A stretch of DNA of 64,000 nucleotides from Desulfocarbo indianensis (GCA_001184205.1 LBMP01000001.1:62001-126000), one strand, 5' to 3'; positions 7,793 to 16,573 are shown, counted from the first letter of the stretch. Notes: a model not told the origin generated them from the letters alone. Translations and numbers: made by a program.

Positions 7793-8356
7793 ATGAGCCG
7801 CGGAGCCAAGATTGCCATAGGCATCGGCGTTCTGGTGCTGATCATCTACTTCCTCCTGGCCAATCCCTACAACCGCCTGGTGAGCCTGGAAGAGCAGGTA
7901 AATCAGGCCGGGGCCAACGTGGAAGTGCAATTGAACCGCCGCCTGGACCTGATCCCCAACCTGGTGGAGACGGTGAAGGGCTATGCCTCCCACGAGCGCG
8001 AGACCCTGGAGGCCGTGGTCAAGGCCCGCCAGCAGGCGGTATCCGCCGGCAACCTTCCCCAGAAGCTGGAAGCCAACCAGCAACTCACCAGCGCCCTTTC
8101 CCGTCTTTTGGTGGTGGTGGAGCGCTATCCGGATCTCAAGGCCAGCCAGAATTTCCGCGCCTTGCAGGACCAACTGGAAGGCACGGAGAACCGCATCAGC
8201 GTGGCCCGCACCCGCTACAACGAGGCGGTGCGGCAGCTCAACACCACCATAAGAAGCTTCCCCACGGTTCTTTTGGCCAAGATGATGGGCTTCGAGGCCA
8301 AGCCGCTTTTCGCGGCGCCGGAAGCGGCCAAGGAAGCGCCCAAGGTGAAGTTCTAG
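7793..8356 (+). CDS. lemA: LemA family membrane protein
   Basis: 187 residues. An N-terminal signal-anchor (IAIGIGVLVLIIYFLLANPY) leads into the coiled LemA domain: YNRLVSLEEQVNQAGANVEV, QLNRRLDLIPNLVETVKGYA, ASHERETLEAVVKAR, then YPDLKASQNFRALQDQLEGT and the C-terminal RTRYNEAVRQLNTTIRSFP. The biochemical role of LemA is unsettled; it repeatedly co-occurs with TPM proteins as here. I chose the ATG at 7793 (AGGAG 8 bases upstream) over an in-frame TTG at 7787 that overlaps the preceding stop. Confidence 0.93.
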   Translation: MSRGAKIAIGIGVLVLIIYFLLANPYNRLVSLEEQVNQAGANVEVQLNRRLDLIPNLVETVKGYASHERETLEAVVKARQQAVSAGNLPQKLEANQQLTSALSRLLVVVERYPDLKASQNFRALQDQLEGTENRISVARTRYNEAVRQLNTTIRSFPTVLLAKMMGFEAKPLFAAPEAAKEAPKVKF

Positions 8357-8386
8357 CCCGGCGCGGATAGGGTCCGGATAACTGGC

Positions 8387-9079
8387 ATGGATGTCGACCA
8401 GCTCACCATGATCGGGCGCATCGCCCTGGCCGCTCTCTTGGGCCTGCTCATAGGCTGGGAGCGCGAGCGCCACGGCAGGGCCGCAGGGCTAAGGACCTGC
8501 ATGCTGGTGGCCATGGCCGGGGCCCTCATCATGAGCCTGTCCCTCTACCTGAGCCAGGTGTTCGCCCCGGCCGGGGTCAATTCCATGATCCGCATGGACC
8601 CGGGCCGCCTGGCCTCCTACGCCATCGCCGGCATGGGTTTCCTGGGGGCGGGGGCCATCATTCAGGGCCGGGCCTCGGCTCGGGGGGTTACCACCGGCGC
8701 GGCCATGTGGACCTGCACCGTGGTGGGCCTGGCCGTGGGCGCGGGGCTTTATCTGCCGGCCCTGGCCTCGGTGATCATGGTGCTGGCGGCCCTGGTATTG
8801 CTGAGGGGCGTGGCCCGCCGCCTGCGTCAGGATCAATACGTTTCCCTGGAAGTGGAAAGCAGCGATCTCGCGGTGCGCCCCGCCCTGCGCGAACTGTGCC
8901 GGCGCTATAAAGCCCGCATATTGTTCGCCGGCCGCGACCGCTGCCTGGAGACCGACACGGTGAAGCTCACCTATTCCCTGGCCATAGAATCAGGCCCCAA
9001 CTGGGGCGAATTCCTGGCCGAGCTGGAAGCCCTGCCCGGCGTCACCTGCTATAGCTGGCAGGAGGCCAAGGTGCCCTGA
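8387..9079 (+). CDS. MgtC/SapB family inner-membrane protein
   Basis: 230 residues. The N-terminal half has the MgtC family core: LLGLLIGWERERHGRAAGLR, LVAMAGALIM, YAIAGMGFLGAGAIIQ, RGVTTGAAMW and VVGLAVGAGLYL, across four or five transmembrane segments. The C-terminal cytoplasmic part (about 145-230) has an ACT-like pattern. MgtC proteins influence Mg2+ homeostasis and F1Fo-ATPase activity in pathogens; the role in an anaerobe is unknown. It follows lemA by 30 bases on the same strand and may be cotranscribed. Confidence 0.88.
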   Translation: MDVDQLTMIGRIALAALLGLLIGWERERHGRAAGLRTCMLVAMAGALIMSLSLYLSQVFAPAGVNSMIRMDPGRLASYAIAGMGFLGAGAIIQGRASARGVTTGAAMWTCTVVGLAVGAGLYLPALASVIMVLAALVLLRGVARRLRQDQYVSLEVESSDLAVRPALRELCRRYKARILFAGRDRCLETDTVKLTYSLAIESGPNWGEFLAELEALPGVTCYSWQEAKVP

Positions 9080-9197
9080 GCCGAAAAACCCGTTGACCTG
9101 GAATCCCTTACAGCCTGCCGGTTGGAACGCTTGACGCGCCGCCGACGGGAAAAGCGCGGCCAAGGCTTGTTTTCAAGCCCCGCGCCTTGACCTTGGC

Positions 9198-9226
9198 TTG
9201 CCCGCTCCGGCGCCCTGCATTAGACT
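9198..9226 (+). promoter_or_regulatory. Putative promoter for the DUF434 operon
   Basis: TTGCCC (9198-9203), a 17-base spacer and TAGACT (9221-9226), 25 bases before the chosen ATG at 9252. Its position argues against the upstream in-frame start at 9198. Confidence 0.4.
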
Positions 9227-9251
9227 TGGCCCACGCCCATCAGGAAACCCA

Positions 9252-9929
9252 ATGGGAGCAGGCATGGCCCCCTTGCCGGAAGCATTGCTCAGGGCCGCGG
9301 AAGACGCCCGCTATCTCTTGGCCCGCGGCTATCCCCGCGAAAGGGTGCTGCGCGTGGTGGGCGACCGCTGGAACCTGGACGCCGCCGGCCGCCATTTGTT
9401 GCGGCGCGGGGCCTTCGCCCCGGACCAGGCCCAGGCCAGGCAAGAGAGGCTTGTGCGCCTGGAGGCCTGCCGAGGCCGGGCGGTGGGGGTGGATGGCCAC
9501 AACGTGCTCATCACCCTGGAAAGCGCCCTGACCGGCTGCCCCCTGCTCATGGCCGACGACGGCCTGGTGCGGGACATCGCCGGCCGGGGGGCCAATCACC
9601 GCCCCGGAGCGGCCACCCTGCAAGCGGCGGAGATGATGATAAACGCCCTGGCAAAAGCCGGCGCGGCCTCGGCCCATATATTCCTGGACGCGCCGCTTCC
9701 CAAAAGCGGCGAACTGGCCGCCCGGCTGCGCGGCCTCCTGGCCCGGGCCGGCCTGGCCGGCCAGGCCCTGGCCGTGCCGGTGCCGGAGAAAAACCTGGCC
9801 TGCCACTGCGGCCCGGTGGCCAGCAGCGATTCGGCCTTGCTGGACCGGGTGGCGGAGCCCCTGGATTTGGCCGGCGAAATAATCCGGGGGCTGGAGCCCC
9901 CCATCACCTTGGAGAGATTAACCTCATGA
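9252..9929 (+). CDS. DUF434 / DUF5616 protein
   Basis: 225 residues. The N-terminal DUF434-like helix-turn-helix region is LLRAAEDARYLLARGYPRER with VLRVVGDRWNL. The C-terminal DUF5616-like region has VGVDGHNVLITLES, LMADDGLVRDIAG, IFLDAPLPKSGELA and ASSDSALL. The conserved Asp-rich DG, DAP and SDS motifs suggest a PIN-like or nuclease-related metal site, but no biochemistry is known to me. Two starts are possible: ATG 9252 (AGGAAA upstream) or ATG 9264 (GGAG upstream). It heads an operon with a PP-loop enzyme and an SRPBCC protein. Confidence 0.8.
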   Translation: MGAGMAPLPEALLRAAEDARYLLARGYPRERVLRVVGDRWNLDAAGRHLLRRGAFAPDQAQARQERLVRLEACRGRAVGVDGHNVLITLESALTGCPLLMADDGLVRDIAGRGANHRPGAATLQAAEMMINALAKAGAASAHIFLDAPLPKSGELAARLRGLLARAGLAGQALAVPVPEKNLACHCGPVASSDSALLDRVAEPLDLAGEIIRGLEPPITLERLTS

Positions 9930-9980
9930 GCGCGCTGCCATCAGACAAGCCGGCCCCTGCCTATGAACTTGAGGTCCGCC

Positions 9981-10946
9981 ATGGCTAAGGCCCTGGGCCT
10001 TTTTTCCGGCGGGCTGGATTCCATGCTGGCCGCCCTGGTCCTGAGAAGGGCCGGGGTGGAGGTGGAAGGCGTCACCTTCGTGACTCCTTTTTTCGACGAC
10101 CAGCGGGCCCGCCAGAGCGCGGAGCACATCGGCCTGAACCTGAGCGTCTTGCAGGTGGGGCCGGAGCATCTGGAAACCGTGGTCAAGGCCCCGCGTTACG
10201 GCTACGGCTCCAACATGAACCCCTGCATCGACTGCCACGGCTACATGTTCCGCAAGGCCGGCGAGCTGCTGGAAGAGCGCGGCTTTGATTTTCTGTTTTC
10301 CGGCGAGGTGCTGGGCCAGCGGCCCATGAGCCAGAACCGGCAGGCCCTGGGCCTGGTGGCCAAGCTTTCCGGCCGGCCCGAGCTGATCCTGCGGCCCCTT
10401 TCCGCCCTGTCGCTGCCCATCACCTCCATGGAGGAGGCCGGCCTGGTGGACCGCGCCAAGCTGGCCGGCCTCAGCGGCCGCTCCCGCAAGCCCCAGATGG
10501 AGCTGGCCGCCCAACTGGGCGTGAGCGACTACCCCGCCCCGGCCGGCGGCTGTCTGCTCACCGAGCCGGGCTTCAGCCGCCGCCTCAAGGACCTGTTGGC
10601 CCATGCCCCCCAGGCCGGCGTGGACCAGGTGGAGATATTGAAGCATGGCCGCCACCTGCGGCTGTCGCCCAGCGCCAAGCTGGCGGTGGGGCGCAACCAG
10701 GCGGAAAACCAGATACTGGAAACCCTGCTCCCGGCCGGCAGCCTGCGCCTGGTGGCGGTGGGGGTGCCCGGCCCCTTGGGGGTGTATCAAGGCCCCGCCC
10801 AAGGGCCCGATCTGGAGCTGGCCGCCAGGGTGGTGGCCGGCTATGGCAAGGCCCCGGCCGATAAGCCGCTGGAGGTCAGGGCCGGCGAGCAAAGCCTGAC
10901 CGTGACGCCCATGCCCCGGCGTCAAGCCCACGGGATGCTGCTGTGA
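9981..10946 (+). CDS. PP-loop ATP pyrophosphatase, MnmA/ThiI-like tRNA-thiolation family
   Basis: 321 residues. The PP-loop LGLFSGGLDSMLAAL at the N-terminus activates a substrate by adenylation. A YGSNMNPCIDCHGYM motif follows, with a CxxC pair, then FLFSGEVLGQRPMSQN and PAPAGGCLLTEP with another Cys. This is the pattern of stand-alone thiouridylase-like proteins often annotated as MnmA/ThiI relatives. The tRNA-binding and rhodanese domains of those enzymes are not evident, so the precise substrate is unresolved. The ATG at 9981 has GAGG 6 bases upstream. It overlaps the next gene by four bases (GTGA), implying translational coupling. Confidence 0.75.
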   Translation: MAKALGLFSGGLDSMLAALVLRRAGVEVEGVTFVTPFFDDQRARQSAEHIGLNLSVLQVGPEHLETVVKAPRYGYGSNMNPCIDCHGYMFRKAGELLEERGFDFLFSGEVLGQRPMSQNRQALGLVAKLSGRPELILRPLSALSLPITSMEEAGLVDRAKLAGLSGRSRKPQMELAAQLGVSDYPAPAGGCLLTEPGFSRRLKDLLAHAPQAGVDQVEILKHGRHLRLSPSAKLAVGRNQAENQILETLLPAGSLRLVAVGVPGPLGVYQGPAQGPDLELAARVVAGYGKAPADKPLEVRAGEQSLTVTPMPRRQAHGMLL

Positions 10947-11347
10947 GCCTTTCCTTGGCCATGAGCGCCGCCCGCCTGATCACCGTGCCCAGGGAAAAGG
11001 CCTGGTCCGCCTTCCTGGATATGATGGGCTGGGACGCCCTGCGCCGGGAGGAAGGGCCGCGGCCCGTCCTGGAGCTGTGCGTCCGGCCCCTGGGCCGGCG
11101 GGTGAGGGCGGAGGCCGCCGGGCTGGAGATCGACCCCGGCCGCCGGCTCTCCTGGCGGGGCCAGGCCTGGGGGCTCAGCGTGCGGCGAGATTTCATCTTC
11201 CGCGGCGCGCCCAAGGGCACCCTGGTGGAATCCCGGGAAAAGATCAGCGGCTGGCCGCTTCTCTTACTGCGGCCCTTTATCTCGCCCAGGGCCATGGGCC
11301 AGGCCAACCAGGCCTGGCTGGAGGATCTGGCCCGCCGGGCGGCGTAA
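10943..11347 (+). CDS. SRPBCC-like (START-fold) small protein
   Basis: 134 residues, GTG start overlapping the preceding stop by four bases. The pattern is that of a polyketide-cyclase/SRPBCC helix-grip protein: an N-terminal VPREKAWSAFLDMMGW, a middle strand pair LSWRGQAWGLSVRRDFIF, a VESREKISGWPLLLLRPFIS segment and a C-terminal amphipathic helix (ANQAWLEDLARRA). No ligand or reaction can be read from the sequence. It is the last gene of the DUF434 operon, converging on the phosphate transporter. Confidence 0.6.
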   Translation: MSLSLAMSAARLITVPREKAWSAFLDMMGWDALRREEGPRPVLELCVRPLGRRVRAEAAGLEIDPGRRLSWRGQAWGLSVRRDFIFRGAPKGTLVESREKISGWPLLLLRPFISPRAMGQANQAWLEDLARRAA

Positions 11348-12583
11348 TTAAAGGAACAAGCCGCGCAACAGCCAGTAGATCAGCATGCAGGAAAAAGCGG
11401 AAACCGGCACGGTGAGCACCCAGTAGAGAAAGATGCGGCGCAGGACCGAGACGTCGATATGGGAAACGCCCCGCGCCAGGCCCACCCCGGTGACCGCGCC
11501 CACGGCGGCGGTGGTGGAGGAGACCGGCAGTCCCAAATCCGAGGCCGCCATGATGGTGGTGGCGGTGGCCAAATCCGCGGAAAAACCCCGCCGGTTGTCC
11601 AGGTTGGTAATGCCCTCGCCCACGGTTTTCATCACCTTGTGGCCCAAGAGCAAGATGCCGGCGGCGATGCCCAATCCCCCCAGAAGAAGGACGGGCCAGG
11701 GGATGTCCGCGCTGCTCACCAGTTGGTGATGCTTGGCCAGGGTGTAGATGGCCACCACCGGCCCCAGGGCGTTGGCCACGTCATTGGAGCCGTGGGCCAG
11801 GGCCACGTAGCAGGAGGTCAGCACCTGCAGGCGCCTGAAGCGCTCCTCCACCGGATCGGCGCTCTCCTCTTTTGGCTTGGACAGGCGGTTGCGCAGGGCC
11901 CGGCCGGCGATCCAGGTCGTGAGCGCCACCGCCAGGGAAGCGCCCGAGGCGGCCGGCCCGGATAGGTCCAGCTCCTGCCCTATATTGGTGTGGAACAGAA
12001 ACGAATAGGCCACCACCCCGGCGATGACCGCCAGCCAAACGGGAATCCAACGCGTCAGTTGCCTCGTCTGGTCGGGGCCGGCCTGGATGGTGCGCCGGAT
12101 GAGCTTGTAAAGGCCGAAGGAAATGGCCGCCGCGATAAAGGGGCTCACGATCCAGGAAAGGGCGATGGTTAGCAGGGTGGGCCAGTGCACCGCCGCCGGG
12201 CCCGCGGTGACCAGGCCGAAACCCATCATGGCGCCCACCACCGAGTGGGTGGAACTGACCGGCAGGGAAGCCAGGGTGGAGAACAGCACCCAGAACACGG
12301 CGGCCAAAAGCGCCGCGCACAAACCCAGGGTGAGCGCCTGGGGATCGCCCACCGCGGCCGGGTCCACGATGTCGGAGCTGATGGTGGCGGTTACCCGCGA
12401 GCCCAGGAAAACCGCGCCGACGAAGTTGAGCACCGCGGCTATGCTCACCGCCTGCCGGATGGTGATGGCCTTGGCCCCCACGGCCTAGGCCATGGAATTG
12501 GCCACGTCGTTGGCGCCCAGGTTGAAAGCCACCAGGAAACCCAGACCCGCGGCGAAGTAGAACGACAGCTCGAAGAAATCCAC
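11348..12583 (-). pseudogene. PiT-family inorganic phosphate permease interrupted by an in-frame amber codon
   Basis: A 411-residue frame starting at GTG 12583 (GGGGAG 7 bases upstream) encodes a complete PiT transporter except for a TAG at codon 33 (12487-12485). It falls inside the first signature: GANDVANSMA, stop, AVGAKAITI. The rest is intact: PVSSTHSVVGAMMGFG, the second signature GSNDVANALGPVV, PVSSTTAAVGAVTG and about ten transmembrane segments to the TAA at 11348-11350. Homologues have Ser or Thr at the stop position; a single TCG to TAG change would explain it. A restart at GTG 12481 would lose the first helix and first signature. A recent nonsense mutation or a base-call error are the main options. 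Confidence 0.85.
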
Positions 12584-12625
12584 GGCCCAGCTCCCCTAGC
12601 ACGGATGGAAAAACGGCGGTTAACG

Positions 12626-13363
12626 CTATAACAAAGCCAATGGCCGGGGCAACTTAAATAAGGAGCGGGCGTTGGCGCCGGTGACCGCGGCCACTTGCGG
12701 CACGGCCAGGCCCTTGATCTCGGCCACCAGGCGGCAGGTTTCGATCACGCGGCCCGGTTCGCTGGGCTGGCCGGCGTGGGCCACCGGCGTATCGGTTTCC
12801 AACACCAGCCGCTCCAGGGGGCAGGCCTCTATTGCGGCCCGGTGGGGCGGGCTCACCGCCGCCGAGGGCGTGGCCGAAATGAAATGCCCGGCGGCCAGCA
12901 CCTCCGCCAGCAGCTCCGGCGCGGCGAACCAATGAAACACCGCCCTGACCCCGGCCTCTTTCAGCATGGCCAGCACCCGGCGCTCGGAAAAGCGGCAATG
13001 CACCAGGGCGGTGAGCCCCTGCGCGGCGGCCAAGTCCAGTTGAGCGGCCAGGGCCGCCCGCTGGATTTGCTTTTTCACCTTTTTCTTGTAATCCAGGCCC
13101 ACCTCGCCCAGGGCGGCGGCCTGGGCCAGGTGGCGGGCCACGAAATCCACCTCCTGCCGCCAGGTCTCCTGGGTCACCCGCCAGGGGTGCAGGCCCAGGC
13201 AGGGCCAGACTCTCTGGTCTTCCCGGGCCAGCCTCAAAGCCAGGCGTCCGCCGGCCGCGTCCATGGCCACCGCGGCCACCGCCTCCACCCCCTGCTCCCA
13301 GGCCCGGCCCAGGGCGGCGCGGGGATCGTCCAGGCCGTCCAAATGGGCGTGGGTGTCTATCAC
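12626..13363 (-). CDS. TatD-family metal-dependent hydrolase
   Basis: 245 residues of an amidohydrolase-type TIM barrel. It opens MIDTHAHLDGLD (HxH metal ligands), with ALGEVGLDYKKKV (Glu/Asp ligand), ALVHCRFSERR (His), FHWFAA (His) and LVLETDTPVA (catalytic Asp). TatD enzymes are 3'-5' exonucleases or related phosphodiesterases. Here Lys occurs in GLDYKKKVKKQ where YY is more usual. The start overlaps the upstream phosphoesterase stop by four bases (ATGA), so the two are translationally coupled. Confidence 0.88.
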   Translation of the reverse strand: MIDTHAHLDGLDDPRAALGRAWEQGVEAVAAVAMDAAGGRLALRLAREDQRVWPCLGLHPWRVTQETWRQEVDFVARHLAQAAALGEVGLDYKKKVKKQIQRAALAAQLDLAAAQGLTALVHCRFSERRVLAMLKEAGVRAVFHWFAAPELLAEVLAAGHFISATPSAAVSPPHRAAIEACPLERLVLETDTPVAHAGQPSEPGRVIETCRLVAEIKGLAVPQVAAVTGANARSLFKLPRPLALL

Positions 13364-14085
13364 GTGCCGGTGCGGAGCTTTTGCACGGTCTCGGCGGGGA
13401 AGCCCGCCTCCAGGAGCAACTGGGCCTCGCTCTCCAGGTCGTACTCCAGGCGCACGATCTCGGCCTCCAGGCTTTCCAGGTCCACCAGGGCGTAGGAGGC
13501 CCGCGGGTCGCCGTCCTTGGGCTGGCCCAAGCTGCCGGGATTAACCGCCAAACCGCCCGGGAGCCTGCGCACGAAAGGAATGTGGGTATGTCCCATGAAC
13601 AGGCAGTGGGCCCCCGCCTCCTCCAGCCAGGCGCTCAGATCGCGCTCGGGCCGATCCGGAAAAACATAGTCCAGCGCCCCCAGGGGGCTGCCATGCACCG
13701 CTAAACAGCTCCGCCCGCCCAGCTCGAAGCGCAGCTCCGGGGGCAGAAGGCCCAATAATTCCTTTATTTGGGGATTTACCTTGCGGCAGGTCCAAAGGAA
13801 AACCTGGCGGGCCACCTCGCCGATGCCGGGTTTGAGAAAGCGGTCCGCGCCTTCCTCGCCCCCCAGGGCCACTCCCAGGTCGTGGTTGCCCGCCAACGTC
13901 AGCCAGCCCCTCTGGGCCATGCGCAGGGCGACCCTTTGCGCCACCCGGTTGGGCCGGGTCAGATAGCCCACCAGATCGCCCAGCACCGCCACCTTGTCCA
14001 CCCGGCGGCGGGACAAGTCTTCTTCCCAGGCCTCCAGGGCGCTCAAATTGCCGTGAAGGTCGGAAACAAGGGCCAGCGTGGTCAT
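13360..14085 (-). CDS. Calcineurin-like metallophosphoesterase, YfcE/MJ0936-like
   Basis: 241 residues with the dinuclear-metal motif series in order: ALVSDLHGNLSAL (DxH), VAVLGDLVGYL (GD), LAGNHDLGVA (GNHD), LAVHGSPLG and FMGHTHIPF (GHxH), then NPGSLGQPKDGDPRASYALV, which is typical of the YfcE branch. It is likely a cytoplasmic phosphodiesterase; substrate unknown. It lies 24 bases after the IHF-like gene and overlaps tatD by four bases, in an apparent operon ihf - phosphoesterase - tatD - phosphate permease. Confidence 0.9.
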   Translation of the reverse strand: MTTLALVSDLHGNLSALEAWEEDLSRRRVDKVAVLGDLVGYLTRPNRVAQRVALRMAQRGWLTLAGNHDLGVALGGEEGADRFLKPGIGEVARQVFLWTCRKVNPQIKELLGLLPPELRFELGGRSCLAVHGSPLGALDYVFPDRPERDLSAWLEEAGAHCLFMGHTHIPFVRRLPGGLAVNPGSLGQPKDGDPRASYALVDLESLEAEIVRLEYDLESEAQLLLEAGFPAETVQKLRTGT

Positions 14086-14109
14086 GGCTCCCCGGGCGCG
14101 GCAGGCTAA

Positions 14110-14508
14110 CTAGAAATAGCCGCGCCTTATAACGCCGCCGCCAGCCTCGCCGTTTTCCGCCGGGGCCGAGCCTTGCGGCTGGGCCGGGGCGGCCGCGGGC
14201 CTGGCCTGCTCCGGGCTTTCCGAAGGCGCGTTCTGAACCTTGGCCTTAAGCACCCGTGAGGGGCGGAAGGTGACCACCTTGCGCGGAGGCAAGGTCAAGG
14301 GATCGCCGGTCTGGGGGTTGCGGCCCCGTCGGGCGGCTTTGCGCCGCACCGACCATTTGCCGAAACCGCTAACCAGGACCTCCTCCTCATTGGCCAGGGC
14401 TTCCTTCACCAGGTCCAGGGACCGCTCCACCGCGTCGGCAGCCTCGGCCTTGGTGAGCATGCCTTCGGAGTAAACCCGGGCGACGATGTCCGCCTTGGTC
14501 AACGTCAT
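14110..14508 (-). CDS. HU/IHF-family DNA-bending protein with Ala/Pro-rich tail
   Basis: 132 residues. The first 95 are a full HU/IHF fold: LTKADIVARVYSEGMLTKAE, VSGFGKWSVRRKAARRGRNP with the beta-arm tip RNPQTGD, and TFRPSRVLKAKV. RNPQTG contains the intercalating proline. The sequence is closest in flavour to IHF alpha. A C-terminal extension of about 35 residues rich in Ala, Pro, Gly and Glu is unusual for the family and ends RRGYF. It heads the minus-strand operon running into the phosphoesterase. Confidence 0.9.
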   Translation of the reverse strand: MTLTKADIVARVYSEGMLTKAEAADAVERSLDLVKEALANEEEVLVSGFGKWSVRRKAARRGRNPQTGDPLTLPPRKVVTFRPSRVLKAKVQNAPSESPEQARPAAAPAQPQGSAPAENGEAGGGVIRRGYF

Positions 14509-15190
14509 GTGTAGCTCTCCCAGCTAGATGCACATTTACCAGTACACATGATAGTATGCCATTTGGGGTGGTTACGTCAACCACGCCGCGCAAGGGGCCG
14601 CTGATTATTAAAAGGGGCCCTCTCTAGCGGCCCTGGCGGCCGAATCCGGTTGACGTTTATCCTGGGAACCGGTAGATATACCAGACTGTGCATGATGTTG
14701 AGCGTCAAAGGGTCCGGGCGGTCGTCGGGTTGCTATAAAAAGGCGAGCGTGACGGCCCTTGACGCCGGATTTAAACGCGGCGGGCGCTATTTCCCGCCGC
14801 AAAATGACAAAGGGGGCTCCCATGTAACGGCCCCCCGCCGGTCCGGCACTGTTAGGCCCCCGAGGCCGCCGGCCAAAGGCGGGCAAGGCTAGTACCAGGT
14901 CGCGCATAGCTACACCGCAGGCCGGTTTGCCGAAAGCATCTACCGGCCACCGCGCTCCCGCTCGGCGGGCGCGTTGCGGCTTTTGCGGCCCAACATTATC
15001 AGGGCGTTATGGCCCCTAAAGCCTTCGAGGCATGGCGGGCCAGGCAAAAGCCGATTTTTTTAGGTAGCTCCGACAGGGCTTTTCAAGCCCGGCCCCCCTT
15101 TTACATACCTTCGGCAACCCGGCGCGGTTTTCGGTTCCAGCGGCAATGGCCGAACCTCGAACCGGCGCTGATTTGGAAGGGGGCCATGCC
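14509..15190. other. Long non-coding region between ihf-like gene and speD
   Basis: About 680 bases without a convincing gene. It holds the ihf-like promoter region (minus strand, from 14509), a sigma70-like promoter at 14650-14678, a perfect GC hairpin GCGGCGGG/CCCGCCGC near 14780-14800, and T-rich sequence (GATTTTTTTAGG) near 15053. It could carry a small RNA or a roughly 500-base speD leader. I recognise no known riboswitch fold in it. Confidence 0.4.
14650..14678 (+). promoter_or_regulatory. Putative sigma70 promoter in the speD upstream region
   Basis: TTGACG (14650-14655), a 17-base spacer and TAGATA (14673-14678). It faces speD but lies about 510 bases from its start, so it would drive either a long leader or an independent small RNA. 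Confidence 0.45.
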
Positions 15191-15610
15191 ATGAAATCCC
15201 TGGGTAGCCACCTGATCCTCGAACTCTATGATTGCCCCGCCAGCCTGCTGGACGATCCCCGCCACGTGGCCGACACCATGCTCGGCGCGGTCAAAGCCTC
15301 GGGCGCCACGGTTATCCAGCCTTTTTTCCACCAGTTCGCGCCCCAGGGCGTGAGCGGGGTGGTGATAATCAGCGAATCCCATTTTTCCATACACACCTGG
15401 CCTGAATACGGCTACGCCGCCATCGACGTGTTCACCTGCGGCGACGTCATAGACATGGACGCGGCGGCCGAATCCCTGCGCCAAGGCTTCCGGGCCGGCT
15501 CGCTCCAGAAAATGCTGTTCAGCCGGGGCATGCTGAACCTGCCCCCGGAGATGATCCGCCACAAACCCGAGGAAATGAAACAGCCCCTGGACCCTTGCGC
15601 GAGGAACTGA
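15191..15610 (+). CDS. speD: S-adenosylmethionine decarboxylase proenzyme, bacterial short type
   Basis: 139 residues, the usual length of the class IB enzyme that self-cleaves to create a pyruvoyl cofactor and decarboxylates SAM to the aminopropyl donor. The processing site is visible as ESHFSIHTWPE with Ser63 as the new N-terminus, followed by YAAIDVFTCGD containing the catalytic Cys. I chose the ATG at 15191, preceded by GGAAGGGGG, over an in-frame ATG 45 bases upstream that would add a non-homologous leader. It is followed by speE, completing the aminopropyl-transfer step of polyamine synthesis. Confidence 0.95.
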   Translation: MKSLGSHLILELYDCPASLLDDPRHVADTMLGAVKASGATVIQPFFHQFAPQGVSGVVIISESHFSIHTWPEYGYAAIDVFTCGDVIDMDAAAESLRQGFRAGSLQKMLFSRGMLNLPPEMIRHKPEEMKQPLDPCARN

Positions 15611-15667
15611 CCCCAGCCAAGCCAAGCCGGGGCCGGCCCCCGGCTAAAGCCCCAAGGAGCGCGCCCC

Positions 15668-16573
15668 ATGTCTCAAACCGCCGGCGGCGAGCCGCGCGAA
15701 GGCGGCCTCTTTCTGGAACCGCCCGAATTGGAAGGCTATCTGGGCCTGGCCCTCAAGGTGGACCGGGTTCTCTTTCATAAAAAAACGCCGTTTCAGGAAC
15801 TGCACGTGGTGGAGGCCGGGCCCTTGGGCCGGGTGCTCCTGCTGGATGGGGCCATCCAGCTCACCACCTGGGACGAGCCGGCCTATCACGAGATGCTGGC
15901 CCATGTGCCGCTCTTGACCCACCCCGACCCCAAGCGGGTGCTCATTATCGGCGGCGGCGACGGCGGCACCCTGCGCGAGGTGGTCAAGCATCCCGGTCTG
16001 CAACGATGCGACCTGTGCGAGATCGACGGCGAGGTGATTGAGGCGGCCCGCCGCTTCATGCCCGGCGTGGCGGCGGCTATGGATCATGCCAAGGCCAGGG
16101 TCCTGGTGGAAGACGGCCTGGCCTTTATCAAAAAAGCCGAGGCATCCTATGATGTTATCCTGGTGGACAGCTCCGACCCCCAGGGACCGGCCCAAGGGCT
16201 CTTCGGCCCGGATTTCTACCGGGATGTGAAAAAGGCCCTCAAGCCCGGCGGCCTGGCGGTGAGCCAGGCTGAATCCTGTAATTTTTTCGGTCCGTTACTG
16301 AAAGATATGTTCGGTTTCCTGGGCGGGCTTTTCCCGCTCACCCTCTATTACCTGGCCCTGGTGCCCACCTATTTGGGCGGCACCATCGGCTTCGCCCTCA
16401 ATTCCCTGGGGCCGGACCCCTTGGCCGCCCGGCCCGCGGGCCGGCGCCTGGCCGGCCTGGGCCGCCTACGCTATTACACGCCGGCGCTGCATCGGGCCGC
16501 CTTCGCCCTGCCGGCGGGCTACCGCGAATTCTTGAGCGACGCCATGGCCCGCCGCCAGTTGGGCGAGGGATAG
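15668..16573 (+). CDS. speE: Spermidine synthase-family aminopropyltransferase
   Basis: 301 residues. It transfers an aminopropyl group from decarboxylated SAM to putrescine or a related amine. Motifs are FQELHVVEAGPLGRVLLLDG, the cofactor loop VLIIGGGDGGTLREVVKHP, CEIDGEVIEAARRF, the ILVDSSDPQGPAQGLF gate with the catalytic Asp, and LYYLALVPTYLGGTIGFALNS. The AAGGAGC ribosome site is well placed, 58 bases after speD. Substrate specificity (spermidine versus a thermospermine-type product) cannot be read from the sequence. Confidence 0.95.
   Translation: MSQTAGGEPREGGLFLEPPELEGYLGLALKVDRVLFHKKTPFQELHVVEAGPLGRVLLLDGAIQLTTWDEPAYHEMLAHVPLLTHPDPKRVLIIGGGDGGTLREVVKHPGLQRCDLCEIDGEVIEAARRFMPGVAAAMDHAKARVLVEDGLAFIKKAEASYDVILVDSSDPQGPAQGLFGPDFYRDVKKALKPGGLAVSQAESCNFFGPLLKDMFGFLGGLFPLTLYYLALVPTYLGGTIGFALNSLGPDPLAARPAGRRLAGLGRLRYYTPALHRAAFALPAGYREFLSDAMARRQLGEG

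Noticed and set aside
12485-12487. Pyrrolysine at the amber codon of the phosphate permease
   Set aside because: No methylamine methyltransferase or pyl genes are in the window, TAG is used as a normal stop many times here, and PiT proteins are not known to contain pyrrolysine. Left as a test rather than a claim.
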